From Chiua virens (lineage: Eukaryota; Basidiomycota; Agaricomycetes; Boletales; Boletaceae): a stretch of DNA of 64,000 nt. This document shows positions 32,941 to 43,362 of the stretch, one piece after another. Under the pieces are notes generated by a model, which was not told the origin of the DNA, made no database searches, and saw nothing but the letters and a program-made list of their open reading frames with translations. Numbering within the stretch: the first letter of the stretch is position 1; each line of letters opens with the position of its first letter. The stretch lies in the NCBI GenBank assembly GCA_019787685.1, contig JAHNUO010000008.1, positions 1,674,001-1,738,000 on the forward strand, read 5' to 3'. Both the position numbers and the translations under genes were made by a program.

Positions 32941-35131
32941 ATGTCTTTTGTTCACGACAACGTCGTAGGCGTGCTTCCATCATGGACATACGTTGCTGGC
33001 GGCGCTGCTGCCGCCGCCGCTTTCGTCATCCTGTCTAAGACACTTGCTGGGACTCATTCTCGAAAGAATAACATCCCGCTGCCCCCTGGTCCTCCCGCTG
33101 TATGGTTCTGGGAGGACCCGATGCCAAAACAAAAGTATGTGTCCTTTGCCCAACTCGTCCCTATCTTCCGAGATAACCTCATCGATCACACAAATGCGTC
33201 TTACTTTTGTTTTCCCAGAGTCGCAGTCGGAATTGCCAAGCTGATCGAAGAGCACGGACCTGTCATCTCATTTCGACGAGGTAGCCAAGTGACGATCGTG
33301 GTTGGTCGTATGGATGTAAGTCTACCTATTCCGGCGTGTCTCGTCGTTCGGCCAAGTCATATGATTCTCTGCAGCCAGCGGCAGAAATTTTGGAAAAACA
33401 AGGGGCAGTGCTTGTGGACCGACCTCGCAGTGTCGCGGTAGGCGAGATCTTATCAGGTGGGATGCATCTCGTTCTTCAACCCGCTGGAGATCGCCTTCGT
33501 CGTATGAGACGAGCAGCATATTCCCATCTCCAACCTAAAGTCGCGATGATGTACGAAGAAATCCAAGCAGAAGCCGCAAAGGGGATCATTCTTGATATTT
33601 TGAATCACCCAAAACAAGTTGTGCAACACGCGGAACGGTACGTGTCCAAACCCAAGATCACTGGTTGAAACAGCGAATAGTCCGCTGATTTTGGATCACG
33701 CCCTTGTGTGTTGTAGTTATGCTTCCGCAGTCATTTTGCGTGTGATGTACGGTAAATCGACACCGACTTCCAATGACGATCCCGAAGTAGTGCGCGTGAA
33801 GCAGACGATAGAAAAATTCCAATCGGCATTCGCGCAGATACATCTCGTGGATTACTTCCCATGGTTGAAACACATGCCCGGATATGGTCGGCAGCTCAGG
33901 GAGGTTCATCAACTTGAGCTTGCACTATTCCGAGACCAGTTAAAGCGAGTCAAGCAGGATATGGTGCGTCACAATCGATAACTGATGACAAGAAAGAATT
34001 CTGGAAATCCTCACGCTTGTTTGGCTCTAGGAAAGGAACACTGCTGGCCCATCGTTTGCAAGGATGCTCCTTGAAAATGTCGATGAACATCAGCTTACGG
34101 ATGTCGAGATGGGCCATCTTGCGGGTGGCTTCTACGCTGCTGGTTCGGACACCGTATGTTCTATGTAGTCATACTCACGTCACACAGCCGAATTTACTGA
34201 ATGCATCATCCTAGACAGCATCTGGTATCACCATTATGTTTATGGCAGCGGCATGCTACCCCGACGCACAAGCACGTGTCCAGAAAGAACTGGATGAGGT
34301 AGTTGGGAAGGATAGAAGTATTTCACCCTTTGGTTCAGAGATCAGACCTAGGGATTCTAATGTAGCGTCCAGGACCGACATTTGAAGACCGGGACGTGCT
34401 CCCGCAGCTCCAAGCATTTATCCTTGAAGCAGCACGTTGGATTCCGGTAACACCGCTGGGTATGTCTTCTCTTTTTTGCATTGAAGGCCCCTCTGAGCAG
34501 GTACTCACACATTGTTGTATGTCAGGCATCCCTCACCGTGCAATGAAGGACATCTTCTGGGTACGAGCCCTCGTTACTGTAGGGCTATGACAGTGCTGAT
34601 AATGGTTTAGAAGGGATACTGGATCCCCGCCGGTGCGACCGTCATAGGATCTCACTGGTACGTCCTGCGTGTCGTATACCAACATGGTCCTCGTAGTAAC
34701 CCCCCTTTTGTTATGTTTCTCATGTAATTTGCATCCCAGGGCGATCTCGCGAGACCCTGTGGCATTCCCAGATCCAGATACGTTCAATCCTCAACGTTGG
34801 CTCACCGAAGACGGTGCGATTAGAACCGACACGCAATTCTACATGTTCGGCTTTGGCCGGAGGTATGTCAAACTGTGCCTCAGCTCTGAAACCTCGATGG
34901 CATCATCGTGTCCTTGACAGAGTTTGTCCCGGTCAACATGTCGCAGATCGTTCGCTCTTCATCACTCTCGCGCTGTTACTCTGGTCGTTCCGCATCTCGC
35001 AAAGACCTGAGGCACCAATAGATACTAGCGTGAGCGGCGGTGGGGACTTGATTGTCTTTCATCCCAAGCCATTTGAAGCGGAATTCGTCCCAAGGATAGA
35101 AGAGCTGAAGTTAAGGGAGTTGATGACATGA
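32941..35131 (+). CDS. Cytochrome P450 monooxygenase, tandem copy 3 (intact)
   Basis: Eleven exons (32941-33134, 33219-33315, 33375-33637, 33717-33963, 34031-34153, 34215-34317, 34373-34459, 34526-34560, 34611-34657, 34740-34862, 34921-35131) join to 509 residues with an open frame. Every internal exon has the same length as in copy 2. Landmarks are the anchor helix with an Ala run (AGGAAAAAAFVILSK), LPPGPP, RLRRMRRAAYSHLQPK, I-helix YAAGSDTTASG, ExxR in EAARWIP, PDPDTFNPQRW, and heme loop FGFGRR/VCPGQHVADRS. The ExxR helix has EAAR where copy 2 has EALR. Close similarity to copy 2 through introns as well as exons shows a recent tandem duplication. Substrate and pathway are unknown. Confidence 0.9.
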
Positions 35132-35572
35132 CACGGAGGCAGACAAGGTGCGGGTACTGGCGAATACCGGGCAGTAGTATGTATTAGTATCAATGATGGC
35201 ACGTATGTTAGGGATTATTTGAGACCGAGGAGTCGATTTAAATCGTACTTGGCACCCGCCAGCTTTCTCGTACGTAGAACTAGGTACGACCACATGTACC
35301 CAGGACTTCCGTCCAGGTCTGAAATACGGGACAACAAGCAAGGCGATGACAGGTGCGACCTGAGGCCTAGCCTCTGAGCCTCTGCGCCTGAGGATCCTGG
35401 CATAGCATCGAGCAGCCAAAGCACCCTTGTGAAGTGCCAAATGTGCCCAGGGGGCCCTCCCATCGCCATTCTTAGATCGAACTGCGTCGCGGGCTTATGA
35501 TTCCCTCCGCGTGTTCAAGTTGCGTTGGTACACTTACCATTACACTGTAACCTGTTCCTCCATTACATTTGA
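35132..35572. other. Sequence between P450 copy 3 and gypsy element 1
   Basis: A minus-strand open stretch (35111-35500, containing RAPWAHLALHKGALAARCYA) has faint ankyrin-like character but no clear start or end and is left uncalled. CTAC at 35573-35576 is the left target duplication of the gypsy element. Confidence 0.4.
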
Positions 35573-35576
35573 CTAC

Positions 35577-35991
35577 TGTAGCGGCACGCTCCGCTTGTGT
35601 TGGCGAAACGTGGAAGGCGAGTGCGAGTGCGAAAGGGGAAGGTGACTGAGCCGGTAGATGGTTTGTTGAGTGTGCGAGAAAGAGTGAATGCGTCCGTGCG
35701 TAGAGAGAGTCGGAGAACGTGCGGAATCGGGAGACTCGGAAGGCGTGCGGAACGTCGGAATACTTCGGATTGAGCTGAAACGATCGGGATTGGACTCTTA
35801 GACTGATTATTATTGATATTTGAGACGAACGTACAAGGAGGCTTATATACGAAAGTGAAAAGGCTATGAAGTGTATGGTAAACAGAGAGCTTAGAAACGA
35901 CTGAATAGTGCTGAATAACGCTGACAAATAAAATGAAAAGGCAGTGGTCGCTCGGACCAGATCTGTAGCCGGATGCGTAGCAATCCTTACA
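35577..35991 (-). repeat. 3' LTR of gypsy element 1
   Basis: On the plus strand it begins TGTAGCGG and ends CCTTACA. It differs from the 42090-42505 LTR at a few bases; those I see (35618 region, 35740 region, 35920 region) are CG to TG or CA changes. Confidence 0.9.
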
Positions 35992-36039
35992 CCTCCCTTT
36001 CACTTCGAATAGTGACTGTCCCAGTCGCTCTGCAAACAC

Positions 36040-37194
36040 CTAAGGTTCTTCTTCGGCAGCGAGACCAGCGAGATCTGATGGATCGACAAAGCGAGTGACA
36101 TCGACATGAGTGGGTGAACGGGGATAGTACGGAATGAGGCGGAATGCAGCAAAACGAAGCTTCGAAACGGTTCCGTCGACTTCGGCGAGACGGTAGGAGC
36201 CGATATTGTGGGAATGAGAGATGACGACCATGGGACCGAAATAGCGTGGGCGACACTTCGCGTTGGATGCGGGTTCGATCTTTTTGTTCAAGACGAGGAC
36301 GAGCAATCCGGGGCGGAAATCGTGATCGTGAATCGCATGCGCCAGGCGACGTTCAAAGTCAGCGACGGATGAGAAGCGGCTGCGCAAGATCTGGTCGTGG
36401 ATCGCGGATAAGTCTTCGTCTCGTTTCGCAAGCTGGCGAGTGCGGACGGCAATGAGCTCGTTGGTCGTGACGCGCTTGGTTATGTGGGGAATGAGGAATG
36501 TGGCCTCGGTGATGTCAAACGGAAGGAGCGGCTCGGTGCCGTGAGCCATGTAGTACGGTGTGTGTCTGGTTGCTTTGCGGGTTGTGACGCGATCGGCCCA
36601 AAAGACATGCGGGGCGAGCGATGGCCATTGCGTGATATCCCCATTACATGCTTTGATGAGCGAGTCACGGATGGTACGGTGCGAGCGTTCAACAATGCCG
36701 TTTGCTTTTGAGTTGTACGCGGAAATGCGAATGTGGCGGATATGATACTTCTCGGCGAGCCAGTTGAGTGCGGCGACAAACGGGGTTCCGTTATCTGTGA
36801 CGATCTCCTCAAGACCTCCCCATCTGCATAAAATTTCTTCAAATATAAAGGATCCGACAGTGCGTGCAGTCTCATTCTTGAGTTTCCGCCATTCCGGCCA
36901 TCCGGTGAGTGAGCAGCGAGCTTGGACGATGTACGAGTATCCCTGTGCGGTCGGCATGTGCATGGAATCGACGTATGCTTTGTGGAAGAGTGGTGCTGGT
37001 GTAGCAACGACAGGCGGAATGACGACCTTCTCGACTGAGCGGATCTGGCACTGATGACATGTCTTGATGTACCAGGCAACGTCTGCTGTAAGTGATGGCC
37101 ACCAGAAGCGGTCAGCGATGGTGTGGCGGGTAGCATAAATTCCCTTGTGGCCGAGCTTGTCATGTGTTTCCTTGAGAAAGCGAATGCGATCCAA
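36040..37194 (-). CDS. Gypsy 1 integrase
   Basis: 384 codons in phase with pol after the TGA at 37218. It has an HHCC zinc region (HDKLGHKGIY, HTIADRFWWP, CHQC), catalytic D in YVDSMHM, second D in VTDNGTPF, and E in NGIVERSHRT. The C-terminal segment (FGPMVVISHSHNIGSYRLAE) is followed by a short acidic end, with no chromodomain. All catalytic residues are kept. Confidence 0.9.
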   Translation of the reverse strand: MDRIRFLKETHDKLGHKGIYATRHTIADRFWWPSLTADVAWYIKTCHQCQIRSVEKVVIPPVVATPAPLFHKAYVDSMHMPTAQGYSYIVQARCSLTGWPEWRKLKNETARTVGSFIFEEILCRWGGLEEIVTDNGTPFVAALNWLAEKYHIRHIRISAYNSKANGIVERSHRTIRDSLIKACNGDITQWPSLAPHVFWADRVTTRKATRHTPYYMAHGTEPLLPFDITEATFLIPHITKRVTTNELIAVRTRQLAKRDEDLSAIHDQILRSRFSSVADFERRLAHAIHDHDFRPGLLVLVLNKKIEPASNAKCRPRYFGPMVVISHSHNIGSYRLAEVDGTVSKLRFAAFRLIPYYPRSPTHVDVTRFVDPSDLAGLAAEEEP

Positions 37195-37215
37195 TCTGAA
37201 TAAGACTTTCTGATG

Positions 37216-40158
37216 TCATCCAGTGGATTCTTTGCGCCAGAGATGATCTGCAGATATGAAGAACTCGGTTGCGCGTTTGATAAAACGGCTGCGTTGATTG
37301 TCTGCGATGTTGGATGGGATCGAGAGAGTGGAGAGAAACTGAAAAATGTCCTTGAGTTCGCGATCACGCTGCTTCATTCCTTCGCTCGTCGGTAGGGTAA
37401 TGTCTTCATCGTCTGATCTGTTCGTCGCTGAGAGGATTAGTGGTCCTCCTCCTCCCTGGGGATTCTGAAAAATTTCGTCCTCGATCACCTTTGAAATCCA
37501 GATTCCTAATCCTAATGCTTCATCAAGCCATTCCTCAACCTCTGCTTCTTCTTCTTCCTCGTTGTTCTCCTCATCTTCTCCTTTTCTTCGGTGTGAAAGG
37601 CCATCTGGGCCTTGGTGGTGTGATGCGGGAACATGTTTGAGCTCAAAATCGAACATGAGAATACCCGCGATCCAGCGGTTCATTGCGGCGTTCGGCTGGA
37701 TGTCTGGATTGTTCAGCATGCCTTTAATATACTTCGCGTCGACTTCGACAATGAGTTTCTTGATGCCGATGATCCAGACTTTAACAGATCGGAGTGCGCG
37801 AAATAGACCGTATAATTCGATTTTGGCCTGCGAGTAGCGAGATTCGCGATCGTTCCATGTGATGGATCCGAAACGAGAGGGACGACGTGCTTGGTTTTCA
37901 TCTTCTTGGTAGAGAATATATCCGACTGCGATGCAGGATGAGTCGACGGCAAGGATGACAGGGCATGCGGAGGTGTAATCGATCGGGCGGATTGCGGGCG
38001 AGCTAACTACAGCAGCTTTGAGGTGGTTCATTGCATTCCGGTGCTCATCAGTCCAAGTGAAGGGAATGGCATCGCGGGTTAGGTCGACGAGTGGTCGAGC
38101 AATCTTCGCATAATCCTTGATCCAATTCCGGACAGTTCCTGTTGTCCCTAAGAATCCGTGGACTTCTGTGCGAGACTGGCATGGGCTGGGCCATTTTGTG
38201 ATTTTCGCGACTTTCGACTGGTCTGGGACACGCCCATTGTAATTGCAGGACTGTCCAACGACAATGACTTCGGGTTGGCAAAGAAAAAGCTTCTTCACGG
38301 ATACAGTAGCTCCAGCGTGCTTCAAACGATGTAAAACACGGTTGACATCAACACAATGCTCCCATACGAAGCGGCGGATACCTGGGTTGTCGGCTATGGT
38401 TTCGTAGGTACCATCGGGAAGTTCATAGCGTGTACGCGGGCCGAGAACATTGATATCATCTTGGAAATTCGGGGCAATGTTGATTTCGGCTTGGAGAATG
38501 AATGCGACATCGTTCTGGAAAACGGCAGGTGAATCCGTCCATCCCATAGGAAGCGATGTGAGACGGAAGGTCCCGAGAGGTGTCTGGAATGTCGTGAGGT
38601 CACGGGAATCTTCAGCAAGAGCACGGTGGTCGAATCCGACGAATAAATCCATCATGGTGTAGATTGCGCGGCCTGTGGATTGCTCGGCAAACATCTCGAC
38701 GTATGGGAGAGTGGCGGCGTCTTTAACAGTGACAGCATTGAGCGGCTGTAGGTTGTGAACAATGCGGACAGATCCGTTCTTCTTCGCGACACAAAACCAT
38801 TTCGACTGGTACGAGCTGTTTGAAGGCTCATAGACTCCGGATGCGATCTTTGATTTAATGAGCTGGATGACTTCGTCACGGATTCCGGGTGGGATTGGTG
38901 GCTGACGTTGGACCCATGGCGTGTGCTCGATGATTGGGATGACTACGGGTGGGAAATAGTCGTCACGGAAGCGTCCTTTCTCGGTTTCATCCCATGCGAG
39001 ACCCAATTCATTGTTTTGTAAAACGTGCGCGGCGAGTTTCTGTTCCTCCGGTAGTAAGAATTTGTTAGAGAAGATTCCGAGATCAGTCATCCGTTCGTGT
39101 GTGATGCGCTTTCCGGGTGAGAATGGTGGTGGATTAGGGGATAGATGTGGAAGTGAGTCGAGTGGGTCTTCTGGAAAACAACGGACAATACGAGCATGGT
39201 GGGGCATGGTGGTAGCAACTGGCTTGACTCGGTTTGCAACTTTCTTGTATGCGAGCACATGGCGGATTGGATCTATGTCGAAGGTCTGTTGAAGCTGGTA
39301 TTCTGCGAGCGAGGTCATGGAAAGCGACGAGATCGCTCCCTGCCATTCGGTCTGGGTTAGTGCTAATGCATGTGCACTGTGCGGCTTGTGAGGGAATGGT
39401 CGTGCATGCGTAGGGATCATCCGGACATTGGATGGGTCGAGCGGATCTGCAATGGTAATGCTAACGTCGCATGCGGTTTCGTGTTTCTGGAGGCGGACGA
39501 GGCGCTGCCATGGGCGGCCGAGAAGGAGACGATATGGGGCATTTGGGACGACATACGCGTGAGCCCAAGTCTTGAGACCGTCAACTGTAATTTCCAGCAT
39601 CTCGATACATCCCATCATTGGTTGCGAGTCGCCGTTCGCCGTTTGCATTGTCATTCCTGTGTGATTCGAGATTGGTGTTCCGAGATGCTCCCAAACGTCC
39701 TGGCGGATGACTACGATTTCGGATCCTTCATCAAGTAGCGCAAGCTCATCAATTTTCCCATTTAAGACAACTTTGATTTCGCGAAGGGGTGTGGCATGCT
39801 CAATCTGGACTGGCGGCAAGGTAGTGACTGCGGTCGTCAACGGAGTGGGAATCCGATGCGTTTTGCAATATTCGACTGCTTCCTTTCGTAAGTCGGGGCT
39901 GATGGCTAATAAATCTGCGACGGAAAGGTTCGGAATCGTCGTATGAAGAAGTAATTCGTAGACCCGTTTGGCAGCGTCAGGGGATGCAGCTTTCGATTCA
40001 TACGTATACGCCGGAACATGCTTGAGTGGTGCAGAGTCTCTGGACGCTGGTACGGATTGTGCAGGTATGGAAATGGGCGGTTCGGGTGTCTCTGGTGTTT
40101 GTTTAGCTGAGTGAGTGGGTTCCGGAGGTGGGATCTCTGTATCAGTGCGAGCAGCCAC
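37216..40158 (-). CDS. Gypsy 1 pol: protease, reverse transcriptase, RNase H
   Basis: 980 residues open. An aspartic-protease-like core (LALLDEGSEIVVI, with E in place of the usual T/S of DT/SG) lies near residue 135. RT spans about 420-640 with YTMMDLFVGFDH and FQDDINVLG, where the family has YxDD/FxDD. RNase H is near 700-790 (VILAVDSSCIAVGYILYQ, EIYG-like KIELYGLFRAL). The frame ends ADHLWRKESTG-TGA and continues as integrase. The upstream frame joins gag through a TGA. Confidence 0.9.
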   Translation of the reverse strand: MAARTDTEIPPPEPTHSAKQTPETPEPPISIPAQSVPASRDSAPLKHVPAYTYESKAASPDAAKRVYELLLHTTIPNLSVADLLAISPDLRKEAVEYCKTHRIPTPLTTAVTTLPPVQIEHATPLREIKVVLNGKIDELALLDEGSEIVVIRQDVWEHLGTPISNHTGMTMQTANGDSQPMMGCIEMLEITVDGLKTWAHAYVVPNAPYRLLLGRPWQRLVRLQKHETACDVSITIADPLDPSNVRMIPTHARPFPHKPHSAHALALTQTEWQGAISSLSMTSLAEYQLQQTFDIDPIRHVLAYKKVANRVKPVATTMPHHARIVRCFPEDPLDSLPHLSPNPPPFSPGKRITHERMTDLGIFSNKFLLPEEQKLAAHVLQNNELGLAWDETEKGRFRDDYFPPVVIPIIEHTPWVQRQPPIPPGIRDEVIQLIKSKIASGVYEPSNSSYQSKWFCVAKKNGSVRIVHNLQPLNAVTVKDAATLPYVEMFAEQSTGRAIYTMMDLFVGFDHRALAEDSRDLTTFQTPLGTFRLTSLPMGWTDSPAVFQNDVAFILQAEINIAPNFQDDINVLGPRTRYELPDGTYETIADNPGIRRFVWEHCVDVNRVLHRLKHAGATVSVKKLFLCQPEVIVVGQSCNYNGRVPDQSKVAKITKWPSPCQSRTEVHGFLGTTGTVRNWIKDYAKIARPLVDLTRDAIPFTWTDEHRNAMNHLKAAVVSSPAIRPIDYTSACPVILAVDSSCIAVGYILYQEDENQARRPSRFGSITWNDRESRYSQAKIELYGLFRALRSVKVWIIGIKKLIVEVDAKYIKGMLNNPDIQPNAAMNRWIAGILMFDFELKHVPASHHQGPDGLSHRRKGEDEENNEEEEEAEVEEWLDEALGLGIWISKVIEDEIFQNPQGGGGPLILSATNRSDDEDITLPTSEGMKQRDRELKDIFQFLSTLSIPSNIADNQRSRFIKRATEFFISADHLWRKESTG

Positions 40159-40227
40159 GCGTGCCTTGGATCTCGTGAGGGCTAAAACATCAGCATCCTC
40201 CTCATCAGGTACTTCCTCGATGGATGC

Positions 40228-41859
40228 TCAGGTGTCTGTGATAGCATCTTCGACGCGGTTGCATTCGAAGAGAACCGCAGACGGTTCTGGTGCAACAAAC
40301 ATATTCGTAGTGGCTTGCTGAAGATGCGGCGGGGATTCTCTGACGAATTCGGATGGAGTGCGAGCAGGTGGGATTGCGTGGTTCTGATAGTACTCGTCAA
40401 TTGTGTCCTTGAATAAATTGGTTGTCGCATGACGTTTGATACGTCCTCCATCGGGAAAGTTGAGATAACCGTTTTTGCGGATGACGCGGCCTGCTCGGAT
40501 ATACTCGAGTACGCATATGCAATCACGAAGAAAATGACCTCTGCCACACATATAGCATGAGGAGTTGGCGACGGTGGTGCTTTGCGGGCGACTCTGGTGC
40601 GGGGTCTGTGACTGACGGGAAGATGGGGAAGCCCAGGCCTGTGCCGCGGCTGGAGCGAGGCATGCGAGGCGAGTGTAGAGAGCCGAGTAGGAGATGTCTG
40701 CTAAGTTGAGCGTATGTAACTTACGGCCGATCTCTTCAACTTCGTCGATATGCGCCTTGGAGATCGCGCTTGAATCGAACATGACTCGCTTGGTCTGTAT
40801 ATCACGAGGGGCTTCTTTCTTGCGACTATTTTCATCATCTGATTCGTCGTCAGAGTCTTTGATCTGTGCAATTCGACTTGTTCGTGACTGATCCTTCTTA
40901 TCAGCTGAGCTGCCTCGTCCGTCGCACAGGGACTTCATACGTGCAGCTATTGGGTCATTGAGGTCTGCGTCAAACGCGTCATTGGAAAGGACAAAACGTC
41001 CAGCCTCCATCACCTTCTCGTAATGGGTTGGTTCATCGCGAGAATACTGTGAGTCTTTCAACTCGAGGCGTCGGTCGATAGCGCGGCGGACAGAAAGCGG
41101 TAATCCAGTCCAAAAATAGCGATCCCGTTCATTGGCAGAGATCTTCTTCTGATCAACAAGCCAGACGGCAATGGGACGGAAACGGCGATAGTATTGTTGT
41201 AACTCGGTTTCGGTGGAGATATCGTCATTGGAAGGGGCGGCGACGGCTAGTTCAAGGTCGCGACGAGTGTATTTGATGCCTTTGTCTGCGCCGGGGTACT
41301 GCTCAAGAATGCTCTGTTTGAATACAACGTAGTCATGACTCTCGTATCCTGTAAGCATAACCCAAAAACGCTTGGTCATCTTATCGACGTAGCGAATAAC
41401 CAACTTGCATTTTTCCGCATCGGAAAGGGTACTCACGTCCGCATAATCCTCAAAGAGTTCGAAGAACTCAAGCAGCTCGGATGTTTCGCCATTAAACGTC
41501 GGCGCTTTCGAAGACATAGGCGACGGCATTGCATTAATGCCCTTCAAATTGATGGTATTCGTGGTGCCCGTGGAAAGAGATGACATGATCGCGGATGGAG
41601 CTGGCGGCGGTTGCGTGAGGGACGGCTGTGGTGGTTGTACGAGAGCAGGTGGCAGCGGCTGTACAGGTGAAGGTGGAGGTGGCTGCGGGAAAACTGCTGG
41701 GGTGCGTAATTGAAAACGGGCGTGCGAAGGCTGAAAGATTGATGATGCGGATGGGATGCTCGACGTGAAGGGTGATACGGAGATGGACAGCGATTCAGAT
41801 GGGGACTCGGATTCGACAGGTGATGGGATGCGATCTATAGATACTTCGGCTGGGGTCAC
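40228..41859 (-). CDS. Gypsy 1 gag
   Basis: About 540 codons open; no ATG is found at the 5' side of the frame, and the first in-frame ATG is in AIMSSLSTGTTNT near 41585, a possible start. A Pro-rich N-terminal part is followed by a retrotransposon gag core (FNGETSELLEFFELFEDYAD, GYESHDYVVFKQSILEQYPG) and a zinc knuckle (CYMCGRGHFLRDC). It ends at TGA 40230-40228, where the sister copy reads CGA into pol. Confidence 0.85.
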   Translation of the reverse strand: MTPAEVSIDRIPSPVESESPSESLSISVSPFTSSIPSASSIFQPSHARFQLRTPAVFPQPPPPSPVQPLPPALVQPPQPSLTQPPPAPSAIMSSLSTGTTNTINLKGINAMPSPMSSKAPTFNGETSELLEFFELFEDYADVSTLSDAEKCKLVIRYVDKMTKRFWVMLTGYESHDYVVFKQSILEQYPGADKGIKYTRRDLELAVAAPSNDDISTETELQQYYRRFRPIAVWLVDQKKISANERDRYFWTGLPLSVRRAIDRRLELKDSQYSRDEPTHYEKVMEAGRFVLSNDAFDADLNDPIAARMKSLCDGRGSSADKKDQSRTSRIAQIKDSDDESDDENSRKKEAPRDIQTKRVMFDSSAISKAHIDEVEEIGRKLHTLNLADISYSALYTRLACLAPAAAQAWASPSSRQSQTPHQSRPQSTTVANSSCYMCGRGHFLRDCICVLEYIRAGRVIRKNGYLNFPDGGRIKRHATTNLFKDTIDEYYQNHAIPPARTPSEFVRESPPHLQQATTNMFVAPEPSAVLFECNRVEDAITDT

Positions 41860-42089
41860 GAAAACTTCTTCTGGCTGATCTGCGGAAAACGGCGTGTTTG
41901 GCTGTGTGGGTTGGGTCGCAGCTCGTCGGGTGGCTCCTCTCGTTAGGACACCGGGTGGAAGCAGTGGGTGCTTCGGGATACGAGCGGGAACGGACGCGTT
42001 GCTGTGGGATGGTTTAGGTGGAATGGTGGAAATAGGCGCGGGAGGATGTGGCTAAATCAGAAACTTCCCCTCGCGGTGGGCTCCAATGT

Positions 42090-42505
42090 TTGTAGCGGCA
42101 CGCTCCGCTTGTGTTGGCGAAACGTGGAAGGCGAGTGCGAGTGCAAAAGGGGAAGGTGACTGAGCCGGTAGATGGTTTGTTGAGTGTGCGAGAAAGAGTG
42201 AATGCGTCCGTGCGTAGAGAGAGTCGGAGAACGTGCGGAATCGGGAGACTCGGAAGGTGTGCGGAACGTCGGAATACTTCGGATTGAGCTGAAACGATCG
42301 GGATTGGACTCTTAGACTGATTATTATTGATATTTGAGACGAACGTACAAGGAGGCTTATATACGAAAGTGAAAAGGCTATGAAGTGTATGGTAAACAGA
42401 GAGCTTAGAAACGACTGAATAGTGCTGAATAACACTGACAAATAAAATGAAAAGGCAGTGGTCGCTCGGACCAGATCTGTAGCCGGATGCGTAGCAATCC
42501 TTACA
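42090..42505 (-). repeat. 5' LTR of gypsy element 1
   Basis: 416 bp, the partner of 35577-35991. A TATA-like GCTTATATACG lies inside near 42355. Confidence 0.9.
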
Positions 42506-43129
42506 CTACATACCCAGCCAGCATATTAGAGATCCTCAGACTGTGAGGGTCTGACAACCGTTTCGATCTCACGCAAAGGTTCGATCTTCAGTGTTTTGCT
42601 CGCTGAACTTGAAGACAGAAAGAATTATTACCTTGTTACCTTGCTTGGCAAGGTTTCTACCGGGGTCATAATTCGTGAGAATCTTCAACCGGTGTTTGCC
42701 GTGCTATGATGATGATGATATGAGATTATATAATCGCCCTTGTCAAACAAACACGTATACTCCGTGCTAGATAGATCTCGTGTCACGTCCCATTTTTCTC
42801 CACCACTCCCGTGTTATCTGGTTCAACTCCTCAAGTCTATCATGCTTCAGCCAGAAGTTCTGCAGTGTGGGATTGCAGGAAGAGTGTGTCATCGAAATTG
42901 CATAATAATCGTATTGTGCCCCTTCCAGAACTGCGTGAGAGAGCGACACAGAGGTTGAATAAATTCAATCCTCCTGTTGGTGGAGTTGCTATATCAACTA
43001 GCACAGCTGAGCCAATCCTGTTAGAATCTTGCAAGAAAGTAGGGTAGTTACTGTTAGGCCATTTTGCACAAAAGACTGTACCGTTGTTTTGTGTGCTTAT
43101 GTAATCAACTTAAAGCGTATGTACATTAG
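42506..43129. other. Sequence between gypsy 1 and the Harbinger-like element
   Basis: Begins with the right target duplication CTAC. No gene recognised. The sequence GGGACCTTCAAAGTAG at 43130 may be the end of the Harbinger-like element. Confidence 0.35.
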
Positions 43130-43362
43130 GGACCTTCAAAGTAGAAAATGGCTGCCGTTTTGAGGCTGTTTTGACGATGGATTTGAAACTCGTTTTGGCT
43201 GTGCCAAAACCGCTCTGTACTTTGACATACCTGGTTTTGGAGCCGCTTTGAGTAGTCCTGGATTTCAATTTCAACTTGCCACAGCAAGGTACCGTCGGAG
43301 TTTAAATTTGTTTGCAATCATCGAGTGATTGATAACAACCAGATTGCTTTCGCCCCATCCCA

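Larger units (their letters stand above)
35577..42505 (-). mobile_element. Ty3/gypsy retrotransposon 1, nearly complete
   Basis: A 6.9-kb element on the minus strand with 415/416-bp LTRs and CTAC on both sides (35573-35576 and 42506-42509) as a 4-bp target duplication. Next to the 5' LTR the minus strand reads AACATTGGAGCCCACC, a candidate primer-binding site. Next to the 3' LTR it reads GTGAAAGGGAGG, a polypurine tract. Gag, protease, RT, RNase H and integrase lie in the Ty3 order. The coding region is one long frame cut only by two TGA codons (40230-40228 and 37218-37216). At both places the second copy in this window reads CGA, so the ancestral element had a single gag-pol frame. No chromodomain was seen after the integrase. 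Confidence 0.92.

Noticed and set aside
35111..35500. Minus-strand frame with faint ankyrin-like residues
   Set aside because: One weak repeat-like stretch is not enough; overlaps the end of P450 copy 3.
35472..36039. Minus-strand frames within the LTRs (also in 42052-42441 and 45836-46687)
   Set aside because: They lie in LTR sequence, recur in each LTR copy and have no domain; long frames reflect composition.
36246..37395. Plus-strand open frames across the gypsy integrase and pol
   Set aside because: They are antisense shadows of the integrase and pol genes and repeat exactly at the homologous place in gypsy 2.
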